This document shows, piece by piece, positions 1 through 6,443 of a stretch of 7,712 nt of DNA (position 1 is the stretch's first letter; each line of letters starts with the position of its first letter). The translations under genes were made by a program, and so were the position numbers. The stretch is from Alphaproteobacteria bacterium. Lineage in GTDB: Bacteria; Pseudomonadota; Alphaproteobacteria; Rhizobiales; Aestuariivirgaceae. A model generated the notes under the pieces. The model searched no databases. It was given only the letters and a program-made list of their open reading frames with translations, and was not told the origin of the DNA. The stretch covers positions 1 through 7,712 of the forward strand of contig JAJRRZ010000283.1 in assembly GCA_024279045.1 (NCBI GenBank), read 5' to 3'.

Positions 1-1402
1 GCGCAGCAACCGCCGGCGGCGTTTCCGGCAATTCCAGCGTGAACTCCGCGCCACCCCCGGGATGATTACGCGCCGTCAATGCGCCGCCACACTGTTCCGT
101 GGCCAGGGCATAGCTGATGGAAAGCCCCAGACCCGTGCCCTTGCCCACCTCCTTGGTGGTGAAGAACGGGTCGAAGATGCGCTGCATGTGTTCCGGCGCA
201 ATGCCCGGGCCATGATCGCGAATGCATATCCGCACCCGCCCGTCCCGTGTTTCGCAGCGGATGTGCAGCGCCGGTTCCTGCATGTGCTCCATGGCATCCA
301 GTGCATTCTGCAGCAGGTTGATCAGAATCTGCTGCACATGCCCCTCGTGGCCATTGATGATCGTGCTGTCCGGCACATCCCAGGCAATCCGCGGTGGTTT
401 GCGGCAGGTCTTGGCCACCCAGTGCACGGCACTGCGCAGCAGCCGCACCACATCAAACGCCACCACTTCTCCTTGCCGCGGCGCGGAGAAGCGCTTCAGC
501 CCCTGCACGATATCGCTGACCCGCTGGCAGCCCTCCAGCGTGCCATCAATGAGCGGCTGCATGTCGTCGAGGATACGGTCAATGCGCAGGCTGCCGCGCA
601 GGTCGGCCAGCTCCACGTCGTCAATGCGCGCATGCACCACATCCAGGTATTGCCGCAGCCGCTGCCCGTAGCGCCGCAAGGCATGCATGTTGCCATAAAT
701 GAAGGAGATGGGATTGTTCAGCTCGTGCGCCACACCCGCCACCAACCGCCCCAGCGAAGCCATCTTCTCCGTCTGCACCAGTTGCTGCTGGGCTTCCTGC
801 AGCCGTGCATGCGCTGCATGCAGCTCGGAATAGGCCCGCTTCAGTTCGCCCACCGGCCTGCCGGTGATGACCATGCCGCACAACACGCCGCTGTTGTCGT
901 ATCGCGGACTGCAATTGATGCTGAGCGGCACCGGCTCGCCATCGGCGCCGATGATTTCCGCCTCGCAGTCGGTGATGCCTTCCCCGCGCATGTGGCGTGG
1001 AAAATCGCGCGCCATGTCGGCGGATGCGCCATGAAACAGTGCTGCAAGGTCGCTGCCCAGCAGATCCGCCTCGTTGCGCCCGGTAATGCGCAACAGTGCG
1101 GCATTCACCTGCTGGATGCGCCCGCGCGTGTCGGTTACCACCAACACATCGGACATGGCCTCCAGCACGCCATCGATGAAGCGCCGCGCTTCTTCCAGCT
1201 CCTGGTTCTGCTTTTCCAGCACCACCTGGTGATGCACCAGGTCGGCATACATGGCATCCATGCGGCGTACCACCTCGATCCATGCCGCATCGCCCAATGT
1301 CTGCGCCGCCTGCAGATCCATCTCCATGCCCGCGGCAGCCGCCAGCCTGTCCAGCTCCGCATCCGCTTTCGGCATGTTCATGCCCTGCCTCGTCTCAGCC
1401 AT
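1..1402 (-). CDS. hoxJ: HoxJ/HupT-type sensor histidine kinase, PAS domain, 3' end outside window
   Basis: This is the sensor kinase partner of the HoxA/HupR regulator that follows hydrogenase gene clusters. The frame is open from ATG 1402 to the left edge (467 codons, no stop), so the C-terminus is missing. I see no membrane segment, so it should be cytoplasmic. Residues about 75-185 look like a PAS domain (FIDGVLEAMSDVLVVTDTRG, then INCSPRYD). A short coiled linker (ELHAAHARLQEAQQQLVQTE) leads to the H-box VAGVAHELNNPISFIYGN with His226 as the phosphorylation site. The N-box is INLLQNALDAM (361-371), G1 is RDHGPGI (395-401), the F-box is FDPFFTTK (410-417) and G2 is GTGLGL (422-427). All catalytic boxes look intact. 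The start overlaps the hoxA stop by 8 bases (ATGGCTGA), with an AAGAGAGG ribosome site 5 bases upstream. In the family the kinase receives a signal from a regulatory hydrogenase (HoxBC/HupUV), which is not visible here. Confidence 0.93.
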   Translation of the reverse strand, partial: MAETRQGMNMPKADAELDRLAAAAGMEMDLQAAQTLGDAAWIEVVRRMDAMYADLVHHQVVLEKQNQELEEARRFIDGVLEAMSDVLVVTDTRGRIQQVNAALLRITGRNEADLLGSDLAALFHGASADMARDFPRHMRGEGITDCEAEIIGADGEPVPLSINCSPRYDNSGVLCGMVITGRPVGELKRAYSELHAAHARLQEAQQQLVQTEKMASLGRLVAGVAHELNNPISFIYGNMHALRRYGQRLRQYLDVVHARIDDVELADLRGSLRIDRILDDMQPLIDGTLEGCQRVSDIVQGLKRFSAPRQGEVVAFDVVRLLRSAVHWVAKTCRKPPRIAWDVPDSTIINGHEGHVQQILINLLQNALDAMEHMQEPALHIRCETRDGRVRICIRDHGPGIAPEHMQRIFDPFFTTKEVGKGTGLGLSISYALATEQCGGALTARNHPGGGAEFTLELPETPPAVAA

Positions 1403-2927
1403 TGCCGCCTCTCTTGCCGGCAGATTTTGCCACACCGCGGTTGCTGCGGATGGGGCGCACCTTCTCCAGTCCGTAGCGCTCCAGCTTGCTGCGCAGCCCC
1501 ACGCGCGACAGGCCCAGCTCTTCCGCCGCGCGGGTCTTGTTCCAGCGGTGGCGGGTCAGTGTTTCCTTCAGGATCATCGCCTCCAGGGCCTCGATGCGCT
1601 CCTTCAGCGTGCCGCGCCCGCGCGAGAGCAACGCCAGATCCTCGCGCGCCTCTTCCGGCGCGGCATGCAGCACATGCGGCGATATCAGCTCCGCGCCCAG
1701 CCATTCGTCCTGTGCCAGCACCAGCATGCGCTTGATCTCGTTCTGCAACTCGCGCACATTGCCCGGCCAGTCATAGTTGGCCAGACACTCCAGCGCCTCG
1801 TCGGTGAAGCCCTTCACCTCCTTGCCCAGTTGCGCCATGGCCTCGTGCAGCAGATGTATCGCCAGGTCGGGAATGTCGTCGCGGCGCTCGCGCAAGGGCG
1901 GCATGTGAATGGTAAAGGTGGCCAGACGATAGTAGAGATCCTCGCGGAAACGCCCGGCACGCACCTCATCCATCAGGTCCCGGTTGGTGGCGGCAATCAC
2001 CCGCACATCCACCTTGCGGCTGCGGTTGCTGCCCACGGGGCGGATTTCACCCTCCTGCAGAAAGCGCAGCAGCTTCACCTGAAACGCCGGTGAAACCTCG
2101 CCGATCTCGTCGAGAAAGATGGTGCCGCCATCGGCCTTTTCCAGCAGGCCGACATGATCCTGCACCGCGCCGGTTAAGGCGCCCCGCTTGTGGCCAAACA
2201 GCTCCGATTCCAGCAACTCGTCGGGAATGGCGCCACAGTTTTCCACCACGAAAGGCCCGTCATGGCGCAGGCTGCTGTAGTGCAGCGCACGCGCGCACAA
2301 CTCCTTGCCGGTGCCCGACTCGCCGGTAATCAGCACATTCACGTCATAGGGGGCCACCTGGCGAATGATCTCGCAAACCTGGTTCAGTGGCGAGGCAGGT
2401 GAACGCACGATGCCCTGCATGTCGGCATAACGCGCTCGCAGCACGGCGCGCTTGTCCTCCATGTTGCGCGCCAGGGTGGAGGGCTTCATGCGCAGCTCCA
2501 CAGCCAACTGCTCGTTCTGCCGCTGCAGATGAAACAGCTCCACCGCATTGCGCAGTTTCAGCAACAGATCATCCGGATGCCAGGGCTTGCTGATGTAGTG
2601 ATAGATGCCCGCCTCGTTCACCGCCTCGATGATGTCGGCGCTGTCGGCATATCCGGAGATGATCATGCGGATCACCTCCGGCCATTGCTCGCGCACCTCC
2701 TTCAGAAAGGCCACGCCCGTCATGTCCGGCATGCGGTGATCGCACAGCACCACCTGCACCCACTCGCGCTGCAGGATCTCGCGCGCCTGCGCCACGCTGG
2801 TGGCGGTGTGCACGTCGAACTCTTCCTCCAGAATGCGCCGCAGCGCCTGAACCGACTGCTCTTCATCATCGATGATCAGCACCGTCGGCGGCGTCTTGCG
2901 TCCCGCGTCCTGCAGCGTGTTGCTCAT
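1395..2927 (-). CDS. hoxA: HoxA/HupR hydrogenase transcriptional regulator (NtrC family)
   Basis: This is a 510-residue response regulator that, in this family, activates transcription of the hydrogenase structural operon. The receiver domain spans about residues 14-130, with the acidic pocket Asp20-Asp21, phosphoacceptor Asp63 (in CDHRMPDMTG), Ser91 and Lys114. The AAA+ domain spans about 175-405, with Walker A GESGTGKE (202-209), Walker B GTIFLDE (268-274) and DWPGNVREL (386-394). The C-terminal Fis-type helix-turn-helix is at about 459-487 (NKTRAAEELGLSRVGLRSKL). The sigma-54 contact loop reads GALTGA (249-254) instead of GAFTGA. I chose ATG 2927 because MSNTLQDAGRK leads straight into the receiver and AGGGAGG lies 11 bases upstream. 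An in-frame ATG at 2987, directly after the hypB stop (TGAATG), would add 20 residues. It overlaps the kinase gene by 8 bases, so the two are probably translationally coupled. Confidence 0.94.
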   Translation of the reverse strand: MSNTLQDAGRKTPPTVLIIDDEEQSVQALRRILEEEFDVHTATSVAQAREILQREWVQVVLCDHRMPDMTGVAFLKEVREQWPEVIRMIISGYADSADIIEAVNEAGIYHYISKPWHPDDLLLKLRNAVELFHLQRQNEQLAVELRMKPSTLARNMEDKRAVLRARYADMQGIVRSPASPLNQVCEIIRQVAPYDVNVLITGESGTGKELCARALHYSSLRHDGPFVVENCGAIPDELLESELFGHKRGALTGAVQDHVGLLEKADGGTIFLDEIGEVSPAFQVKLLRFLQEGEIRPVGSNRSRKVDVRVIAATNRDLMDEVRAGRFREDLYYRLATFTIHMPPLRERRDDIPDLAIHLLHEAMAQLGKEVKGFTDEALECLANYDWPGNVRELQNEIKRMLVLAQDEWLGAELISPHVLHAAPEEAREDLALLSRGRGTLKERIEALEAMILKETLTRHRWNKTRAAEELGLSRVGLRSKLERYGLEKVRPIRSNRGVAKSAGKRGGNG

Positions 2928-2987
2928 GCTTCCGCGCGCCTCCCTGCCCGTGGCTGGTGCATTCACTGCCCTTGTTGTCCGGCGCAT
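2928..2987 (-). other. 60-base hypB-hoxA junction with hoxA ribosome binding site
   Basis: The stretch between the hypB stop and the preferred hoxA start carries AGGGAGG at 2939-2945, 11 bases before ATG 2927, plus a weaker GGAAGC right next to the start. The frame is open across it from ATG 2987, so a slightly longer HoxA cannot be excluded. I see no terminator hairpin or sigma-54 promoter here, which fits readthrough from hypB into hoxA. Confidence 0.5.
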
Positions 2988-3953
2988 TCACTCCGCCGCC
3001 TGCTGCGCCGTGGTGGCAGACGGCTCGCCATGCTGCGGCGAGTGCTCCACCCGCAGGGCATCCTCGGGCAGGCCTGCGCCATCCAGCAGCCAGGCGCTGC
3101 GTTGCGCCTGCAACCATGCCAGCCATTGCTCCATGCCGTGGCCATTGCGGGCAGACAGCCCCATCACCTGCAGCCCCGGATTCACCTGCCGCGCCAGGGC
3201 AATGCAGCGCGCCACATCGAAATCCACATGCTCCAGCAGATCCATCTTGGAAATGATCATCAGATCGGCCCCGGCGAACATGTCCGGATATTTCTGCGGC
3301 TTGTCGTCGCCTTCGGTTACCGACAGGATGACCACCCGCCGCGCCTCGCCCAGGTCGAACGCCGCTGGGCATACCAGATTGCCGACATTCTCGATGAACA
3401 GCAGCGCTCCGGCCGGCATCTCCAGCCGCTCCAGCGCATGCCCCACCATGTGAGCATCCAGATGACAGCCCTTGCCGGTGTTCACCTGCACCGCCGGCGC
3501 GCCGGTCTGGCGGATACGCTCGGCATCGTTGGCGGTTTCCTGATCGCCCTCGATGACCGCCACCGGCACATCCTGCGCCTGCAAGTGTTTCAGCGTCTCC
3601 ACCAGCAGGGTGGTCTTGCCCGCACCGGGTGAGGATACCAGATTCAACGCCCACACCCCGCGCCTGCGCAACCAGCCGCGGTTCTCCCGCGCCAGTGCAT
3701 CGTTTTTCGACAGGATGGCCCGCTCCACCTGCACCATGCGCTCCGCACTCATGCCCGGCGCATGGGCATGTTGCGGCGCATGCACATGATCATGATGGTC
3801 ATGAGCATGATGGCCATGATGCGCATGGTCATGATCGTGGGCGTGGGCGTGGGCATGGGCATGGCCATGACCATGGCTGTGTTGGTGGCCATGTTCATGC
3901 TTCTTGCCCTCGATCCGCACCTCGCCTTCACCGCAACCGCAAACACCACACAT
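2988..3953 (-). CDS. hypB: HypB, hydrogenase nickel incorporation GTPase with His-rich N-terminus
   Basis: HypB is the cytoplasmic SIMIBI-class GTPase that, with HypA, delivers Ni2+ to the hydrogenase large subunit. The 321-residue product starts MCGVCGCGEGE, the N-terminal CxxCGC high-affinity nickel motif (Cys2, Cys5, Cys7). A histidine-rich segment at residues 19-64 has 24 His. The GTPase core follows: P-loop SSPGAGKTT (107-115), VIEGDQET (133-140), the metal/GTPase switch region TGKGCHLDA (159-167) with Cys163 and His164, ENVGNLVCP (188-196), and SKMDLL (235-240), the NKxD-type guanine motif with Ser in place of Asn. The start is 3953, not the in-frame ATG at 3992: the intervening codons cover the purine-rich ribosome site AAGGGAGAAGGG (3957-3968), and the family starts with MC. 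The last 30 or so residues (after about 290) are a low-complexity tail without recognisable motifs. The gene follows hypA after 35 bases. Confidence 0.97.
   Translation of the reverse strand: MCGVCGCGEGEVRIEGKKHEHGHQHSHGHGHAHAHAHAHDHDHAHHGHHAHDHHDHVHAPQHAHAPGMSAERMVQVERAILSKNDALARENRGWLRRRGVWALNLVSSPGAGKTTLLVETLKHLQAQDVPVAVIEGDQETANDAERIRQTGAPAVQVNTGKGCHLDAHMVGHALERLEMPAGALLFIENVGNLVCPAAFDLGEARRVVILSVTEGDDKPQKYPDMFAGADLMIISKMDLLEHVDFDVARCIALARQVNPGLQVMGLSARNGHGMEQWLAWLQAQRSAWLLDGAGLPEDALRVEHSPQHGEPSATTAQQAAE
3762..3899 (-). repeat. His-codon tandem repeat encoding HypB nickel-storage tract
   Basis: These 138 bases encode 46 residues of which 24 are His. From residue 19 to 45 nearly every second residue is His, spaced by Gly, Ala, Asp, Ser, Gln or Glu. 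At DNA level it is a degenerate six-base CATGNC/CATGCC-type repeat. Such tracts in HypB of hydrogen-oxidising and rhizobial bacteria bind and store several nickel ions. The repeat also produces a Met/Val-rich open frame on the plus strand, which is an artefact. Confidence 0.9.
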
Positions 3954-3956
3954 CGG

Positions 3957-3968
3957 CCCTTCTCCCTT
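3957..3968 (-). promoter_or_regulatory. Ribosome binding site deciding the hypB start
   Basis: The purine run AAGGGAGAAGGG sits just before ATG 3953, with its GGAG core 8 bases from the start codon. It supports the MCGVCGC start over the in-frame ATG at 3992, whose reading frame would run through this site. Confidence 0.75.
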
Positions 3969-3988
3969 GTTCCACCGCGCCAGCCGTT

Positions 3989-4399
3989 TCAACTGCCCGC
4001 GGTGTGCTGCTTCGTCTGTTCGTGCTCCATTCCGCTGTTCGCTTCATCGTGAGCCCGGTCGTCCACTTCCAGGTGGCGAATGCGCAAGTCCTCCCCGCCG
4101 GTTACCTGCAACCGCCAACTGCCGCATTTCGGGCAGGCCTGCAGACGCTCGCGCACTTCCACGTTGCTGTCGCAGCCCATGCACCAGGCCGTGCCCGGAA
4201 TGGTGTGGATCACCAGCCGGGCATCTTCCGCCACCGTGCCGCGGCGCACCACATCGAAGCTGAACTCCATGGCCGGGATCTCCACCCCCGCCAGCGCGCC
4301 GATTTCCAGATGCACCGCCTGCACCCGCGCAAAACCGTGCTGGCGCGCTTCTTCCTCGATGATCTGGATAATGCTCTCGCACAGCGACATCTCATGCAT
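3989..4399 (-). CDS. hypA: HypA, hydrogenase nickel metallochaperone with extended C-terminus
   Basis: HypA hands nickel to the hydrogenase large subunit together with HypB. The start MHEMSLCESI is unambiguous because His2 is the family's nickel ligand along with the N-terminal amine. The zinc site is CMGC (Cys73, Cys76) and CPKC (Cys89, Cys92). The hydrophobic and acidic core (VHLEIGALAGVEIPAMEFSFD) is typical. At 136 residues it is about 20 longer than the usual 113-118. The extra tail after about residue 114 is hydrophilic (DRAHDEANSGMEHEQTKQH) and holds three more His (117, 126, 132). The start overlaps the hoxV/hupK stop by 8 bases (ATGCATGA), so the two are likely coupled. Confidence 0.97.
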   Translation of the reverse strand: MHEMSLCESIIQIIEEEARQHGFARVQAVHLEIGALAGVEIPAMEFSFDVVRRGTVAEDARLVIHTIPGTAWCMGCDSNVEVRERLQACPKCGSWRLQVTGGEDLRIRHLEVDDRAHDEANSGMEHEQTKQHTAGS

Positions 4400-5576
4400 C
4401 GGCCCGCACCTCCTCGCGCATCACGGATGCCGCCGCCTGCGCCTCGCAAACCCGCACCACAAACGGCTCGCACGGGTCCGTCAGCAGCATCACACCCCGC
4501 GCCAGCGTGCACAGTTCATCCGCATTCGCCGCGCGCAACTGCCGCAACCAGCGTGCCGCCAGGCCATCCGCGTGGCAGTGCCACTCCGTCGGCGCCAGAA
4601 TGCGACAATGCCGCACGCCCCCCTCGGCATCCAGCCGCAGCACATGCACCAGCACGCCACGCGCCGTCAGCACCCAGCCCAGCCCCGCGTCATCTTCCAA
4701 CGGCACCATGCCGGCATCATCCACCATGCCGGTATCACCCGCATTGGCAGCACCCGCCGCGTCTGTGCCATGGGCATCATCACGGTCATCATCACGATCC
4801 GCGCTCAACCGCTGCAACAGCCGCGCCACATGCCCCAGCCGCCAGCGCACCGTCTGCGGCAGATCCTTCACCAGCAGCTCCGCGGGTAACAGCTCCTCGG
4901 CCCTGTCCGCCATCTCCGCCAGTTTCAGCACATGGCGCATCTCGCCACCTGCCGATGGCAACCGCACCAGCGCAAAATCCGTATCGCGCAACAACACAAC
5001 CCCCAACGCAGGCAGCTCCGCGCGCCGCAACGCCCCCAGGGCCGGCACAGGCGGCAGCGCCAACGCCGCCACATCGCGCAGCACACCGGCAAAAGCCGCC
5101 CCGTGCATGAACTCCCGCACCACCTCCGCCACCTTGCGCGCAGCTTCAGCGGTGCCGTCGCGCTGTGCGGCGCCCAGTGCCCCCAACACGCCAGAAGCCT
5201 GCGGCAAATCCTGCCCCAGCAAGGCCGGCACATGATGCAGCCAGGCCAGCATGTGCTCGCGCAATGCTTCCAGCCGCATGGCGCGCAACATGCCCGCCAT
5301 TTCCCCACCACATGCCACCGGCTGCGCAGGCGCTACTTCGCGCGCCGCACGCGCCGCCAGATGCAACGCCAGAACATGGGCCTGGCCACAGACGTTCAGC
5401 AGCATCGGCAACAACTGCATTGCCTGCCCCAGCGAGCGCCCCTCCAACATGCGCGCCACGGCCAGTGGACGCGCGTTTTCCACCACCACGCGCACCGCCC
5501 GCACGCCACCTTCCGGCAGCGCCTGCCACCACACCTGCGCGCAAATGCGCTCCGCCTGTGCCGCTGCCGTCGTCAT
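4392..5576 (-). CDS. hoxV: HoxV/HupK hydrogenase maturation protein, degenerate large-subunit paralogue
   Basis: This 394-residue protein matches HupK/HoxV, a maturation factor found with HupJ and HypA. It is related to the [NiFe] large subunit and is proposed to act as a transient scaffold for the Fe(CN)2CO group. What I see: an N-terminal cysteine motif LLNVCGQAH (60-67 region, Cys63), where large subunits have RxCGxC, and a C-terminal DPCEPFVVRVC (Cys369, Cys377), reminiscent of the large-subunit DPCxxC end. Each motif is altered, so it cannot hold a full active site. Between them is an Ala/Leu-rich helical middle and an acidic, repeat-containing linker at about residues 258-294. Family sequence identity is low, so the call rests on these motifs and on position: it overlaps hoxT upstream by 4 bases (ATGA) and hypA downstream by 8. 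Confidence 0.85.
   Translation of the reverse strand: MTTAAAQAERICAQVWWQALPEGGVRAVRVVVENARPLAVARMLEGRSLGQAMQLLPMLLNVCGQAHVLALHLAARAAREVAPAQPVACGGEMAGMLRAMRLEALREHMLAWLHHVPALLGQDLPQASGVLGALGAAQRDGTAEAARKVAEVVREFMHGAAFAGVLRDVAALALPPVPALGALRRAELPALGVVLLRDTDFALVRLPSAGGEMRHVLKLAEMADRAEELLPAELLVKDLPQTVRWRLGHVARLLQRLSADRDDDRDDAHGTDAAGAANAGDTGMVDDAGMVPLEDDAGLGWVLTARGVLVHVLRLDAEGGVRHCRILAPTEWHCHADGLAARWLRQLRAANADELCTLARGVMLLTDPCEPFVVRVCEAQAAASVMREEVRADA
4704..4739 (-). repeat. 18-base tandem duplication in hoxV linker
   Basis: Two adjacent 18-base copies differ at 2 positions (4704-4721 and 4722-4739). In the hoxV frame they encode GDTGMV followed by DDAGMV (residues 280-291). The unit is in frame, so it lengthens the linker without a shift. 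Confidence 0.75.
4776..4799 (-). repeat. 12-base tandem duplication in hoxV linker
   Basis: Two adjacent 12-base copies with a single mismatch encode DRDD twice (residues 260-267 of HoxV). Together with the 18-base repeat nearby it makes an acidic, probably disordered segment. Confidence 0.75.
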
Positions 5577-6235
5577 CCGTCCTCCGTGCGCGCTCCACCC
5601 AGCACCGCGCGCAGAAACCCCCGCCGCGACATCTCGCGCGGCACCTTCCCATGCAGGGCGTCCTGCTGCTGCTCCTGCGCCGCTTCCTCATCCCGCCGGG
5701 ATGCTCGCGCATCTGCCCGCCGCGCACCCAGCAATGCCTGCAAGGCCGCCTCCGCCGCCTGCACCGCCATGTCCTGGTCGGCAAACTCGAACACCGGCGA
5801 AAACAGCGAACAGCTCAGATACGGCCCGATACGCTCCTCGTGCGCATGCAGAAAACCGCACGGCCCCGCCGGGAAAACCACCTCCACTTCCGTGCCGGTG
5901 CGCACCGCATGCCAGTCATCGCTGTCCGAGGGCAGAATGATCAGATTGAGAAACCACGGCGTGATCAACGCCCCGAGCAGCCGCCCTTCCTCCCACGGGC
6001 GAAACCCGTGCGCCTGCACGCGCAGGGCATCGTTGCACACCGGCAGGCCGGCCATGCGCGTCTCGGCAATTTCCGTGAAGGCCTCCTCCAGCGCCGCCAC
6101 ACGCTGCCGCATGGCCTCGCTCAGGGGCGCTGCGAAGACATTCCCGTCCACTCCCTCGTCCACCCCGGCATTTTCGGCAGTGGCGTTGATGTCGCAATCG
6201 GCACGTGGCATCGTCTTTTCCATCTCAGCCGTCAT
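5573..6235 (-). CDS. hoxT: HoxT/HupJ hydrogenase assembly chaperone (HybE family)
   Basis: This 220-residue protein belongs to the HybE/HupJ/HoxT family, cytoplasmic factors that assist small-subunit maturation and, in some species, protect assembly from oxygen. Family blocks visible are LEEAFTEIAETRMAGLPVCN (49-68), TPWFLNLIILP (92-102), and SCSLFSPVFEFAD (141-153). The first 35 or so residues are acidic and poorly conserved. After about residue 171 comes a charged tail (RRADARASRRDEEAAQEQQQ) ending in SRRGFLR (203-209), which resembles a twin-arginine export motif although it is at the wrong end of the protein. ATG 6235 overlaps the rubredoxin stop by 11 bases. ATGs at 6223 and 6211 are also possible, the latter after a GGAAAAG, and I cannot separate them. 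The stop overlaps the hoxV start (ATGA). Confidence 0.9.
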   Translation of the reverse strand: MTAEMEKTMPRADCDINATAENAGVDEGVDGNVFAAPLSEAMRQRVAALEEAFTEIAETRMAGLPVCNDALRVQAHGFRPWEEGRLLGALITPWFLNLIILPSDSDDWHAVRTGTEVEVVFPAGPCGFLHAHEERIGPYLSCSLFSPVFEFADQDMAVQAAEAALQALLGARRADARASRRDEEAAQEQQQDALHGKVPREMSRRGFLRAVLGGARTEDG

Positions 6236-6443
6236 TCATCGGCATGAAATGATCCTTCGGCGCATCACACTGCGGACAGCGCCATTCCTCCGGCAATTGC
6301 GCAAACGGCGTGCCGGGCGGGATCTGCCATACATCGTCCCCCTCCGCGGGGTCATAGACATGCCAGCAGATCTTGCATTCCATTTTCGCATCATCGGCAA
6401 TCTGCCGCTCGCTGCCGCTCCATGCGCCTTCGCTCGCCTTCAT
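6225..6443 (-). CDS. hoxR: HoxR/HupI rubredoxin
   Basis: A 72-residue rubredoxin of the HoxR/HupI type, an iron protein that holds one Fe between four cysteines. It is needed in aerobic hydrogenase expression, perhaps for Fe-S cluster delivery to the small subunit. The motifs are CKIC followed by WHVYDPAEGD (Cys at residues 23 and 26) and CPQC followed by DAPKDHF (Cys 56 and 59). The aromatic and proline residues of the rubredoxin core (VYDP, IPPGTPF, W55) are present. I chose ATG 6443 because AAGGAGGG (6453-6460) lies 9 bases upstream and MKASEG plus IADDAKMECKICW fits the family. The open frame extends further upstream but into low-quality sequence. The small gap upstream (64 bases) is the largest in the operon. 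Confidence 0.95.
   Translation of the reverse strand: MKASEGAWSGSERQIADDAKMECKICWHVYDPAEGDDVWQIPPGTPFAQLPEEWRCPQCDAPKDHFMPMNDG

Noticed and set aside
62..1735. 557-codon open frame on the plus strand
   Set aside because: It is antisense to hoxJ and the end of hoxA, which have full family motifs. Its translation is low-complexity, His/Gln/Arg-rich and has no domain, as expected from third-position GC bias.
2529..3632. 367-codon plus-strand frame
   Set aside because: It is antisense to hoxA and hypB; the His/Arg/Leu-rich translation has no recognisable family.
3770..3870. Possible CRISPR-like or intergenic repeat array of CATG units
   Set aside because: The units are six bases and degenerate, with no spacers, and they code for the HypB His tract in frame.
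3762..4052. Met/Val-rich plus-strand frame that looks like a small membrane protein
   Set aside because: It is the complement of the HypB His-codon repeat (CAT read as ATG), so the hydrophobic look is an artefact.
3629..5110. 493-codon plus-strand frame, Pro/His/Ala-rich
   Set aside because: It is the reverse of hypB, hypA and hoxV; the composition is that of a shadow frame.
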